Positions 56,292-64,000 of a DNA stretch of 64,000 nt are shown here, piece by piece. Origin of the DNA: Allostella sp. ATCC 35155 (GTDB lineage Bacteria > Pseudomonadota > Alphaproteobacteria > ATCC43930 > Allostellaceae). How positions within the stretch are numbered: the first letter of the stretch is position 1; each line of letters opens with the position of its first letter. The position numbers were made by a program, and so were the translations under genes. The stretch spans positions 2,352,001 through 2,416,000 of the forward strand of contig AP019701.1 of assembly GCA_006738865.1 (NCBI GenBank), in the 5' to 3' direction. The notes beneath the pieces are model-generated. The model ran no database searches. It was not told the origin of the DNA and worked only from the letters and a program-made list of their open reading frames with translations.

Positions 56292-57623
56292 ATGGCAAAC
56301 ATCATCACGCGTCGCGACTCGCTGAAGCTGATCGGCGGCGCGGCGGCCGCGAGCACCTTTGCCGCCCAAGCTGCCGCCCAGGCGATTCCCAAGGGCGACG
56401 CGATGGCGCCGAAGATGCCGATCGAGAAGGGCGCGTCGCTGCGCATCCTGCGGCCGGCGCGCTTCGTCGAGCCCGACGAGGTGATCTTCCGGGCCAACAC
56501 CGCCAAGTTCGCCAAGGAGATGGGGATCGACGTCCGCGTCGATTTCGTCGGCTGGGAGGACATCCGCCAGCAGACCGCCGTTTCGTCCAACACCGGCGCC
56601 GGCCCGGACGTCGTGCTCGGCTGGGCCGAGGATCCGCACGTCTACGCCGACAAGGTGATGGAGCTGTCCGACGTTGCCGAATATCTCGGCAAGAAGTACG
56701 GCGGCTGGTCCTTCCTCGGCGAGAAGTACGGCAAGAAGGTCGGCACCAACAACTGGATCGGCATTCCGTTCGGCGGTTCGACCGGTCCGATCGCCTATCG
56801 TAAGTCCGCCGTCAAGGCAGCCGGCTTCGACAAGATCCCGAACGACCTGGGCGAGTTCCTCAAGCTCTGCCAGGCGCTGAAGAAGGCGAACAAGCCCGCC
56901 GGGTTCGCGCTCGGCAACGCGGTCGGTGACGGCAACGGCTTCGCCAACTGGCTCGTCTGGTCGCATGGCGGCTATCTCGTCGACGAGGCCGGCAAGGTCG
57001 CGATCAACAGCAAGGAGACGATCGCGGCGCTGAAGTACCTGAAGGATCTCTATCCGAGCTTCATCCCGGGCACGCTCTCCTGGGGCGACGTCAGCAACAA
57101 CCGGGCCTATGCCGCCCAGGAAATCTGGCTCACCGCCAACGGCGTCTCGCTCTACTTCGCCGTCAAGAAGGATCCGGCGACCGCGGCGATCGCCGAGGAC
57201 ACCGACCATGCCCCGATGCCGTTCGGCGTCGTCGGCAAGGCGCCGCAGTCCTCGCTGATCCTCAACGCCATGGTGTTCAAGCACACCAAGTTCCCGAACG
57301 CGGCCAAGGCCTACATCACCTACATGATGGAAGCCGAACAGTACGATCCGTGGCTCACGGGCTGCCTCGGCTACTGGTCGCACACGCTGCGCGCCTACGG
57401 GAAGAGCAAGGTGTGGGAGTCCGACCCCAAGCTCGCGGTCTACCGCGACGGCACCGAGAACCAGTTCTGGAGCGGCTACAAGGGCCCGATCTCGCACGCG
57501 GCCGGCACGGTCGCGGCGGAATACATCATGGTCCAGATGTGCGCGTCCGTCGCTGCGGGGCAGGCGACCCCCGAAGAGGCGGTCCGCGAAGCCGAACGCC
57601 GCACCCGGCGCTACTACCGCTGA
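56292..57623 (+). CDS. Sugar ABC transporter substrate-binding protein with Tat-type signal
   Basis: A 443-residue solute-binding protein. The N-terminus TRRDSLKLIGGAAAASTFAAQAAAQA has a twin-arginine motif and a cleavage region, so export is probably through Tat, unlike the Sec-type binding proteins elsewhere in the window. The mature fold is of the type-1 family: DVVLGWAEDPHVYADKVMELSDVAEYLG, GIPFGGSTGPIAYRKS, WVWSHGGYLVDEAGK in modified form. Ligand unknown; the downstream enzymes suggest an acid sugar or oligosaccharide. A hairpin follows the stop. Confidence 0.9.
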   Translation: MANIITRRDSLKLIGGAAAASTFAAQAAAQAIPKGDAMAPKMPIEKGASLRILRPARFVEPDEVIFRANTAKFAKEMGIDVRVDFVGWEDIRQQTAVSSNTGAGPDVVLGWAEDPHVYADKVMELSDVAEYLGKKYGGWSFLGEKYGKKVGTNNWIGIPFGGSTGPIAYRKSAVKAAGFDKIPNDLGEFLKLCQALKKANKPAGFALGNAVGDGNGFANWLVWSHGGYLVDEAGKVAINSKETIAALKYLKDLYPSFIPGTLSWGDVSNNRAYAAQEIWLTANGVSLYFAVKKDPATAAIAEDTDHAPMPFGVVGKAPQSSLILNAMVFKHTKFPNAAKAYITYMMEAEQYDPWLTGCLGYWSHTLRAYGKSKVWESDPKLAVYRDGTENQFWSGYKGPISHAAGTVAAEYIMVQMCASVAAGQATPEEAVREAERRTRRYYR

Positions 57624-57636
57624 CCGGCTGAAGGAA

Positions 57637-57665
57637 CCGGCCGCCGGGCGAACCCCGGCGGCCGG
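57637..57665 (+). terminator. Intercistronic hairpin after the Tat-type binding-protein gene
   Basis: A 12-bp perfect stem (57637-57648 with 57654-57665) with a 5-nt loop lies between the binding-protein and permease genes. It probably stabilises or partially terminates the upstream message. Confidence 0.55.
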
Positions 57666-57688
57666 CCCCAGCATTCCCCGGAGGACCG

Positions 57689-58648
57689 ATGGCCGGCACC
57701 GACGTCTCGGCGCACTGGGTGCGTCCGCATATCGAGCCAAGCTGGCTCGCGCGGCTGTTCGACTGGAAGCCGTTTCTCATCTTCATCTGCATGCTCCCGG
57801 CGGCCGGCCTGCTGCTGGTGTTCCTGACCTATCCGCTCGGCCTCGGGATCTGGCTCGCCTTCACCGACACGACCATCGGCCGCTCCGGCGTCTGGATCGG
57901 GCTGGAGAACTTCGAGTACATGATGGGAGACCGGCTGTTCTGGCAGGCGGTCTTCTACAGCGTCTTCTATACGGCGGTCGCGACCATCGGTAAGTTCGCG
58001 CTCGGCCTCTGGCTGGCGCTGCTGCTGAACAATCACCTGCCGTTCAAGAGCATGCTGCGCGCGATCATCCTGCTGCCCTGGATCGTGCCGACGGTGCTAT
58101 CGGCGATCGCCTTCTGGTGGATCTACGACGCCCAGTTCTCGATCATCTCCTACGTCGTCGTCGATGTGCTGGGCTGGCGCGACACCTATTTCGACTTCCT
58201 CGGCTCGGCCTGGCCCGCACGCTGGTCGCTGATCGCCGCCAACATCTGGCGCGGCATCCCGTTCGTCGCGATCACCCTGCTGGCCGGCCTGCAGACGATC
58301 TCGCCTTCGCTCTACGAGGCGGCACTCCTCGACGGCTCCACCGGCTGGCAGCGCTTCCGCTACATCACCTTCCCGCTGCTGCTGCCGATCCTGGCGATCG
58401 TGATGACCTTCTCGATCATCTTCACCTTCACCGACTTCCAGCTCGTCTATGCCATCACCCGCGGCGGGCCGGTGAACTCGACGCACCTTCTGGCGACGCT
58501 GGCCTTCCAGCGCGGCATCCCCGGCGGGAACCTGGGCGAGGGGGCGGCCATCGCCGTCTCCATGATCCCGTTCCTCGTCTTCGCCACGCTCTTCAGCTAC
58601 TTCGCGCTGGCGCGGCGCAAGTGGCAGCAGGGAGAGAGCAATGACTGA
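57689..58648 (+). CDS. Sugar ABC transporter permease (MalF/UgpA-like)
   Basis: A 319-residue permease with six membrane helices. An N-terminal cytoplasmic stretch of about 30 residues precedes PFLIFICMLPAAGLLLVFLTYPLGLGIWLAFTDT. The EAA loop is EAALLDGSTGWQRFRYITFP. It has the FTDFQLVYAITRGGPVNSTHLLATLAFQRGI segment typical of sugar permeases. Its stop overlaps the next permease gene by eight bases. Confidence 0.92.
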   Translation: MAGTDVSAHWVRPHIEPSWLARLFDWKPFLIFICMLPAAGLLLVFLTYPLGLGIWLAFTDTTIGRSGVWIGLENFEYMMGDRLFWQAVFYSVFYTAVATIGKFALGLWLALLLNNHLPFKSMLRAIILLPWIVPTVLSAIAFWWIYDAQFSIISYVVVDVLGWRDTYFDFLGSAWPARWSLIAANIWRGIPFVAITLLAGLQTISPSLYEAALLDGSTGWQRFRYITFPLLLPILAIVMTFSIIFTFTDFQLVYAITRGGPVNSTHLLATLAFQRGIPGGNLGEGAAIAVSMIPFLVFATLFSYFALARRKWQQGESND

Positions 58649-59546
58649 CGCCGCCGTCGCGAACAAGGACACGCCGTCGACCGCGGCGGCTCCGCCGGAG
58701 GCGATGGCCTGGGACAACCGGGCGCGGCGGGTCGTGACGATCTACGTCCCGCTCGCCTGCTTCGTCTTCATCCTGCTGTTCCCGTTCTACTGGATGACGG
58801 TGACGGCGTTCAAACCCAACGCGGAACTCTACGACTACGACACCTACAACCCGTTCTGGATCGCGGAACCGACGCTCGACCACATCTACAAGCTGCTGTT
58901 CGAGACCTCGTATCCGAGCTGGATCGTCACCACCATGTCGGTGGCGATCGCCGCGACCTTCCTGTCGCTGCTCGCCAGCGTGCTGGCGGCCTACGCGATC
59001 CAGCGCCTGCGCTTCCGCGGCAGCCAGTATGTCGGCCTCGCCATCTATCTGGCCTACCTCGTGCCGCCCTCGATCCTGTTCATCCCGCTGGCGACGATGG
59101 TCTTCCAGCTCGGGCTCTTCGACAGTCCGCTCGCGCTGATCCTGACCTATCCGACCTTCCTGGTGCCGTTCTGCACCTGGCTGCTGATCGGCTACTTCAA
59201 GTCGATCCCATACGAGCTGGAGGAGTGCGCGCTGATCGACGGGGCGACGCGGCTGCAGATCCTGCGGCGCATCACCTTGCCGCTGGCGGTGCCGGGTCTC
59301 ATCAGCGCCGGCATCTTCTCCTTCACCCTGTCCTGGAACGAGTTCATCTACGCGCTCGCCTTCATCCAGAGCAGCGAGAACAAGACGGTCCCGGTCGCGA
59401 TCCTGACGGAGCTGATCTCGGGCGACGTCTACCAGTGGGGGGCGCTGATGGCGGGCTCGCTGCTGGGGTCGCTGCCGGTCGCGATCTTCTATTCCTTCTT
59501 CGTCGACTACTACGTCTCGTCGCTGACGGGCGCGGTGAAGGAGTAG
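58641..59546 (+). CDS. Sugar ABC transporter permease (MalG/UgpE-like)
   Basis: A 301-residue permease with six helices; the EAA loop is ECALIDGATRLQILRRITLP. LACFVFILLFPFYWMTVTAFKPNAELYDYDTYNPFW near the N-terminus and SFFVDYYVSSLTGAVKE at the end are typical. GGAGAGA precedes ATG 58641, which lies within the end of the previous gene. Forms the heterodimeric channel with the upstream permease. Confidence 0.92.
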   Translation: MTDAAVANKDTPSTAAAPPEAMAWDNRARRVVTIYVPLACFVFILLFPFYWMTVTAFKPNAELYDYDTYNPFWIAEPTLDHIYKLLFETSYPSWIVTTMSVAIAATFLSLLASVLAAYAIQRLRFRGSQYVGLAIYLAYLVPPSILFIPLATMVFQLGLFDSPLALILTYPTFLVPFCTWLLIGYFKSIPYELEECALIDGATRLQILRRITLPLAVPGLISAGIFSFTLSWNEFIYALAFIQSSENKTVPVAILTELISGDVYQWGALMAGSLLGSLPVAIFYSFFVDYYVSSLTGAVKE

Positions 59547-59572
59547 GGCCCGGTGCAGAGCAGGGTGGGACC

Positions 59573-60748
59573 ATGAAGATCGAGCGCGTCGAGACGCTGA
59601 TCGCGGATGCCGGCTGGCGGACCTTCTCGTTCGTCAAGATCAGCACCGCCTGCGGCATCACCGGATGGTCGGAGTACAACGAGGACTTCGGCAGCAAGGG
59701 CCTGTCGCAGGTGATCGGCGTGCTGGCGCCGCTCGTCGTCGGGATGGACCCGCGCCGCAGCGAGGCGATCCTCGCCCGCCTGCACGTCGCCACCCGGCAG
59801 GCGCGCGGCGGGCTGAACCAGCAGGCCATCGCCGCGATCGAGAACGCGCTGCTCGACGTCCGCGGCAAGGAGGCGGGCAAGTCCGTGGCGGCCCTCTTCG
59901 GAGGGCCGATCCGCGAGCGCATCCCGGTCTACTGGTCGCACTTCGGAACCTACCGGATCGGCCAGCGCGATCGGGGCTTCCTGCCGCCGCTCGAAACCTA
60001 CGACGACCTCGCCCGCCATGCCGAGGAGGTGAAGGCGAAGGGATTCCGCTGCCTCAAGACCAACATCTTCCGCTGGCGCGACGGCAAGCTGCATCCCTAC
60101 GTGCCCGGCTTCGCGCGCACGGCCGGCTGGCCGGAGCTCAACTGGGACAACGCCCTGCTCGAGGATCTGAGGCGCCAGCTCCAGACCATCCGCGATGCCG
60201 TCGGCCCCGAGATGGGGGTGATGCTCGACACCAACTTCAACTTCAAGACCGAGGGTTACAAGCGGGTGGCCGACGTGCTCGCGCCCTTCCGCATGACCTG
60301 GCTCGAGATCGACACCCACGACGCCGCGAGTCTCGCCCTCATCCGGCGCGACGCACCATGCCCGATCGCCTCGTGCGAGACGCTGCACGGCCGGCGCGAC
60401 TTCCTGCCGTACCTCCAGGCCTATGCGATGGATGTCGGCATCGTCGACGTGCCGTGGAACGGGCTGGGCGAGAGCCTCAAGATCGCGGCGATGGCCGAGA
60501 CCTTCGAGGTCAACGTCGCGCCGCACAATTTCTACGGGCATCTCTGCTCGTACCACAGCGCCCATTTCTCGGCGGCGGTGCCGAACTTCCGCATCATGGA
60601 GATCGACATCGATTCCACCCCCTGGCGCGACGAGTTCGTGACCCGCCCCCCGGTGATCGAGGACGGGGAGTTCGTCCTGCCCGACCTGCCGGGCTGGGGC
60701 ACCGACGTCAACGAGGCGGCAATCCGGGCGCGGCCGCCGAAATCCTGA
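59573..60748 (+). CDS. Enolase-superfamily (mandelate racemase/MLE-like) acid-sugar dehydratase
   Basis: A 391-residue enolase-superfamily enzyme. The three metal ligands lie in MLDTNFNF (D219, with N221), WLEID (E245) and SCETLHG (E269). A His on a barrel strand is at 318 in APHNFYG, and the second-strand motif is K162-T-N164 (KxN rather than KxK). This active-site set suggests an acid-sugar dehydratase. It lies 26 bp after the permease gene in the same operon, so it probably acts on the imported substrate. Confidence 0.9.
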   Translation: MKIERVETLIADAGWRTFSFVKISTACGITGWSEYNEDFGSKGLSQVIGVLAPLVVGMDPRRSEAILARLHVATRQARGGLNQQAIAAIENALLDVRGKEAGKSVAALFGGPIRERIPVYWSHFGTYRIGQRDRGFLPPLETYDDLARHAEEVKAKGFRCLKTNIFRWRDGKLHPYVPGFARTAGWPELNWDNALLEDLRRQLQTIRDAVGPEMGVMLDTNFNFKTEGYKRVADVLAPFRMTWLEIDTHDAASLALIRRDAPCPIASCETLHGRRDFLPYLQAYAMDVGIVDVPWNGLGESLKIAAMAETFEVNVAPHNFYGHLCSYHSAHFSAAVPNFRIMEIDIDSTPWRDEFVTRPPVIEDGEFVLPDLPGWGTDVNEAAIRARPPKS

Positions 60749-60770
60749 TCGCGCCCGTCGGAGGAGCAGC

Positions 60771-61814
60771 TTGGCGAAGTTCCGGATCCTGACGCCTGCC
60801 GGGGCGTCCTTCACCGTGGCCGGCGGCGGCTACCAGTACGAAATGGAAGCGCTCGAAGGGCTCGACGCCGAAATCGTCGAGTGCCCGGCGACCGAGGCCG
60901 GCTTCATCGCCGCCGCGGCCGGCGCCGACGCGGTCTATGCCAAGGGCATGAAGTTCACCCGCGCGATGATCGATGCGCTGGACCGCGCGAAGGTCATCAC
61001 GCTCGGCACGGTCGGCGTCGACTATGTCGACGTGGCGGCGGCGACGGCCAAGGGCATTCCCGTCACCAACTGCCCCGACACCTTCATCGAGGAGGTGGCC
61101 GACCACGCCATGATGCTGCTGCTCGCGACCCATCGCCGGGCGATCGAGCAGGACCGCATGGTGCGCGAAGGCCGCTGGACCGAGGGCCGGCCGCAGCTGC
61201 TCCAGGTGCCCCGCCTGATGGGCCAGACGCTGGGCTTCATCGGCTTCGGCCGGGTGGCGCGTGCGACCGCCAAACGTGCCGCCCCGTTCGGCCTGCGCCT
61301 GATGGCCTACGACCCCTTCATCGACGAGTTGGCGATCTCGGCCGAAGGGGTGGAGCCGGCCAGCCTGTCGGAGGTGCTCAGCCGCTCTGACTTCGTGTCG
61401 ATGCACGTTCCGGCGACGCCCGAGGCCGAGGGCATGCTGCAGGCGAAGCATTTCCGGCAGATGAAGAAGAACGCCATCTTCATCAACACCGGCCGCGGTC
61501 CGACCGTGCAGGAGGCAGGACTGATCAAGGCGCTGCAGGAAAACTGGATCGCCGGCGCCGGCCTCGACGTCTTCGAGGTCGAGCCGGTGAAGGCCGACAA
61601 TCCGCTGCTGCAGATGCCGCACGTCATCCTGTCACCGCACAACGCCTCCGCCTCGGCCCGCTTCGACGTCGCCCGCAAGCGCCGTGTCGGCCAGGAACTG
61701 TCGCTGGTGCTGTCCGGCCGCTGGCCGATGTCCTGCGTCAACCCGACCGTCCTGCCGGACGCCGGCCTGCGCCGCTGGCAGCCGGTCTCGATGGAGCGCG
61801 GTCCCAACTCGTGA
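60771..61814 (+). CDS. D-isomer 2-hydroxyacid dehydrogenase
   Basis: A 347-residue D-2-hydroxyacid dehydrogenase. The NAD-binding domain has GQTLGFIGFGRVARATAKRA (about 143-162), and the catalytic Arg, Glu and His lie in NTGRGPTVQEA, DVFEVEP and SPHNASAS. It starts at TTG 60771 with a strong GGAGGAG. Probable role: reducing or oxidising the product of the enolase-superfamily dehydratase; phosphoglycerate dehydrogenase activity is unlikely because no ACT domain is present. A terminator follows. Confidence 0.9.
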   Translation: MAKFRILTPAGASFTVAGGGYQYEMEALEGLDAEIVECPATEAGFIAAAAGADAVYAKGMKFTRAMIDALDRAKVITLGTVGVDYVDVAAATAKGIPVTNCPDTFIEEVADHAMMLLLATHRRAIEQDRMVREGRWTEGRPQLLQVPRLMGQTLGFIGFGRVARATAKRAAPFGLRLMAYDPFIDELAISAEGVEPASLSEVLSRSDFVSMHVPATPEAEGMLQAKHFRQMKKNAIFINTGRGPTVQEAGLIKALQENWIAGAGLDVFEVEPVKADNPLLQMPHVILSPHNASASARFDVARKRRVGQELSLVLSGRWPMSCVNPTVLPDAGLRRWQPVSMERGPNS

Positions 61815-61819
61815 GGCGC

Positions 61820-61846
61820 CGGCAGCCCCCGATCCAGGGGCTGCCG
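61820..61846. terminator. Terminator hairpin between convergent operons
   Basis: A 10-bp stem (61820-61829 with 61837-61846) with a 7-nt loop lies between the hydroxyacid dehydrogenase stop and the end of the convergent beta-propeller gene. Confidence 0.6.
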
Positions 61847-61858
61847 CATCACCCGGCA

Positions 61859-62506
61859 TCAGGCGGCCGCGTCTTCCCGGCGCGGCCGCCGGACCGCCCG
61901 GACCTTCCCGCTGCGGCCGCCGCCGCAGAAGAAGCGATCGCCGCCGTCGGACTCCAGGCCCGAGACGCCGAGGCCGGCCGGCATGGCGAGTTCCTCGAGG
62001 ACGGCGCCGCTGTCGGGATCGACCCGCCGCAGGCTGCTCTCCTCGCCCTCCCAGGTGCCGTGCCAGAGGTCGCCATCGACCCAGGTGACGCCGGTGACGA
62101 GCCGGTCGGAGCGCAGCGAGCGCAGGACGGCGCCCGTCGCCGGGTCGACCTGATGGATCATGCGCCCGCGATGCTGGCCGACCCAGAGCATGCCCTCCGC
62201 CCAGGCGAGGCCGGAATTGCCGCCCTCGGGGGCGGGGATGGAGCCCACCACCGCGCCGGTCTCGGGGTCGATCTTGCGGATCCGGTCCTCGCCGATCTGG
62301 AAGAGGTGGCGGCCGTCGAAGGCGGTGCCGGCATCGGCCGGGACGGCGAGCGACCGGGCGGGCTGTCCGCTCTCCGGGTCGATTGCGGTCACCGCCTCGC
62401 CGGTGGCGATCCAGACGTGCCGGCCGTCGAAGGTCACGCCGGCGACCTGCTCGACGCCGGGAAAGGGGCCATACTCGCGAAGGATGTCGGCCGGTGCGGT
62501 CTTCAT
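61859..62506 (-). CDS. Beta-propeller protein, glutaminyl-cyclase/PQQ-repeat-like
   Basis: A 215-residue protein made of short YVTN/PQQ-like blades (VAGVTFDGRHVWIATGEAVTAIDPESG, GNSGLAWAEGMLWVGQHRGRMIHQVDPATGAV, VTGVTWVDGDLWHGTWEG). The fold resembles glutamine cyclotransferase-like propellers; no catalytic residues are assigned. No signal peptide with ATG 62506. The end GDRFFCGGGRSGKVRAVRRPRRE is characteristic of a family that I have seen next to regulators like the one upstream. Function unknown. Confidence 0.82.
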   Translation of the reverse strand: MKTAPADILREYGPFPGVEQVAGVTFDGRHVWIATGEAVTAIDPESGQPARSLAVPADAGTAFDGRHLFQIGEDRIRKIDPETGAVVGSIPAPEGGNSGLAWAEGMLWVGQHRGRMIHQVDPATGAVLRSLRSDRLVTGVTWVDGDLWHGTWEGEESSLRRVDPDSGAVLEELAMPAGLGVSGLESDGGDRFFCGGGRSGKVRAVRRPRREDAAA

Positions 62507-62540
62507 GGCTGCGTGCTCCTGGTTGGTGGATGCCCCGAAG

Positions 62541-63761
62541 CTAGGCACCCGGCAGCGGACCCGGGAGTAACAAGACCGTCGTGAAGCCGACGGCCGGCGG
62601 CGTCAGCCAGCGCCGCGCGCGTCCCCGGCCGACCGCGTGCACGCGTCCGGCGGCCGCCAGGGCGTCGAGCGCGCGCTGCACCGTGCGCTGGCTCGAGCCG
62701 AGGGCGAGCGCGAGGGCCGAACTCGACCAAGCCTCGCCGTCGACCAGGAGCGCCAGGACGGCGCCATGCGCCTCGTCGACCGGCGGCGCCAGCACGGCGG
62801 CCGGCAGCCCGCCGGCGGGAACCAGCGCGAAGCCGTCGCGGGTGGCGTGGATATCCGCCAGCCCCGCCAGTTCGTCGCGCAACCGGGCGATCTCGACCCG
62901 CAGCCGGACGCGGTGCGATTCGTCGGTCTGCTTCGAGCGGAACGCCTGCGCGATCAGGCGGGAGCGGGCAGCGTCACCGGGCCAGGCCTCGGCGAGCGTG
63001 CGGGCGAGCGCGAACAGCACCGGGCGGCCGGCCAGCACGATCGTTCGGGCCGGGCCGCGGACGACGTGCCGGCAGGCATCGACGACGAGGGTGTCCGACG
63101 CCAGCAGGGTCTCGACCCGTTCCAGCGGGAGGGTGTCCTCCGTCCCGCGCGAGACCAGCCGCGCGGCCGGTGCGTCGAATGCCGCCCGGGCCACTTCGAC
63201 CTCGGCCGACAGGGCGGGGATGTCGGCCGCATGCGCGGCGCGTGCCGCCCGCTCCAGCGCCTCGCGCGCCGGCGCCGCCCGCACGCGTCGCATGGCGATG
63301 CCGGCGGCCATCAGTTCGTGCACCGCGCGGGCAGCCGGCGACAGCGTCGCCGCGTCGAACGCCCGCAGCGCCTGTTCGGCGGCATCGAGCCAGCCCAGCA
63401 GCAGGAGGTAGCGGATCGTGATCTGCCGGGCATGGGCGGCGTTCGCCCGGTCGCCATGCGCTTCGAGGACAGTCGAGGCGCCGGCCAGCGCATCGACAGG
63501 CGCTCCCAGATCGCGCGAGACCAGGGCGATCTCGGCTTCGGCGACCACGCAGCGGGCATGCGCGACCGCCTCGGCCGACCCGAAGGCGCGCGCCGCCCGG
63601 CGCAGGAGACCGCGCGCCCGGTCGAGGTCGCCCAGGCGCGCGACGACGATCCCGCGCAACGCCAGCGCCGGCGGATCGTCCCGGAGGGCGACACGGTTGA
63701 GCGCCCCCATCAGGTCGCCCGCCGCCAGCGCCCGCGCCGCAGCCGCGATCAGCGAATCCAA
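62541..63761 (-). CDS. Regulatory protein with helical TPR-like repeats and C-terminal winged-helix domains
   Basis: A 406-residue protein. Residues about 1-215 are alanine-rich helical repeats (LRGIVVARLGDLDRARGLLRRAARAFG, HARQITIRYLLLLGWLDAAEQALRAF) resembling TPRs. The C-terminal part has two HTH-like regions: DAARSRLIAQAFRSKQTDESHRVRLRVEIARLRDEL (OmpR-like) and WSSSALALALGSSQRTVQRALDALAAAGRVHAVGRGRARRW (winged helix). TTG 63761 is chosen because the family begins MDSLIAAAARALA and GGGG lies upstream. It is 34 bp upstream of the propeller gene in the same operon and divergent from a membrane-protein gene. Confidence 0.8.
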   Translation of the reverse strand: MDSLIAAAARALAAGDLMGALNRVALRDDPPALALRGIVVARLGDLDRARGLLRRAARAFGSAEAVAHARCVVAEAEIALVSRDLGAPVDALAGASTVLEAHGDRANAAHARQITIRYLLLLGWLDAAEQALRAFDAATLSPAARAVHELMAAGIAMRRVRAAPAREALERAARAAHAADIPALSAEVEVARAAFDAPAARLVSRGTEDTLPLERVETLLASDTLVVDACRHVVRGPARTIVLAGRPVLFALARTLAEAWPGDAARSRLIAQAFRSKQTDESHRVRLRVEIARLRDELAGLADIHATRDGFALVPAGGLPAAVLAPPVDEAHGAVLALLVDGEAWSSSALALALGSSQRTVQRALDALAAAGRVHAVGRGRARRWLTPPAVGFTTVLLLPGPLPGA

Positions 63762-63853
63762 CGCAACCCCGCCACGCTTGTCACTCCTGCACCGCGCCTG
63801 CCGCCACCTAGCCTCGTCCGAAGGTACGACAGCGAGGGAAGGGAACACGAGCG

Positions 63854-64000
63854 ATGCGACAAAACCTGGACGGACCCGCCCGCGCCGCCGAGCGCTGGCT
63901 GCAGCTGGCGGCGGCGCCGGTCTTCGGCGTCATGGCGATCCTGGCGGCGATCGACGAGGCGGGCGCGCCGGCGATCATCTGTGCCGGCGCCGGCCTCGCG
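63854..64000 (+). CDS. Small membrane protein, N-terminal part only
   Basis: ATG 63854 opens a frame that runs through the window end (49 codons seen). The N-terminus MRQNLDGPARAAERWLQLAAAP is followed by a hydrophobic helix VFGVMAILAAIDEAGAPAIICAGAGLA. Related short proteins of about 100 residues with this start occur beside the same regulator family in other alphaproteobacteria. A ribosome-binding site AGGGAAGGGAA lies upstream. It is divergent from the regulator, with a 92-bp promoter gap. Confidence 0.65.
   Translation, partial: MRQNLDGPARAAERWLQLAAAPVFGVMAILAAIDEAGAPAIICAGAGLA

Overview
The window looks like a chromosomal segment of a high-GC alphaproteobacterium. Support comes from the order rpiB-glyA-nrdR-ribD-ribE-ribB-ribH-nusB-thiL, followed by an MFS gene and a proton-pumping pyrophosphatase, which resembles Rhodospirillales/Azospirillales genomes. 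A MucR/Ros-type regulator, an IalB-type periplasmic protein, frequent 4-nt start/stop overlaps and GTG/TTG starts fit the same picture. I see no tRNA, rRNA, insertion sequence, integrase, phage gene or CRISPR array. The genus is not resolved.

Layout. 1-1412: end of a branched-chain amino-acid binding protein gene and, facing it, a MucR-like regulator. 1694-12324: housekeeping block (one-carbon metabolism, riboflavin synthesis, NusB, ThiL, MFS transporter, H+-PPase). 12400-18043: a divergent 5-oxoprolinase module in which pxpA faces away from a TRAP transporter followed by pxpBC. 18045-27425: two DapA-family enzymes, a D-hydantoinase, an N-carbamoyl-D-amino-acid hydrolase and a hydantoin-racemase-like gene, with a flavin-reductase-like protein and the YcjX/YcjF pair between them. 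27461-31426: two SDRs, DUF1272, a HAD phosphatase, GNAT, GFA and cupin proteins. 31443-37676: a glycerol-3-phosphate-type ABC transporter with a GpdQ-like phosphodiesterase, and a divergent LacI regulator whose start overlaps a perfect 20-bp palindrome. 37807-38942: nitroreductase and IalB-like protein.

38965-44894: a minus-strand iron-uptake operon, transcribed as ECF sigma, FecR, STN-containing TonB receptor, DUF3649 and PepSY membrane protein. 44976-54870: sugar-acid catabolism (SDR-FAH-SDR set resembling the L-2-keto-3-deoxyfuconate route, LysR, isochorismatase-fold hydrolase, XylX-like FAH protein, UxaA-type dehydratase, another SDR, DenD- and OtnI-like tetronate genes) with a decayed OsmC gene beside it. 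55191-61814: a sugar ABC transporter of the UgpC/MalK class with a Tat-type binding protein, an enolase-superfamily dehydratase and a 2-hydroxyacid dehydrogenase, all in one direction. 61859-64000: a beta-propeller protein, a TPR/HTH-like regulator and the start of a small membrane protein.

How it works together: after the housekeeping block most of the window takes up and degrades minor carbon and nitrogen sources (5-oxoproline, hydantoins, glycerophosphodiesters, deoxy-sugar acids, tetronates and other acid sugars), as in a soil or plant-associated heterotroph. I find no obviously new defence or mobile system. The least explained parts are the terminal three-gene unit, the TRAP/5-oxoprolinase coupling, and the cis elements at 36581-36600, 37707-37735 and 55041-55060.
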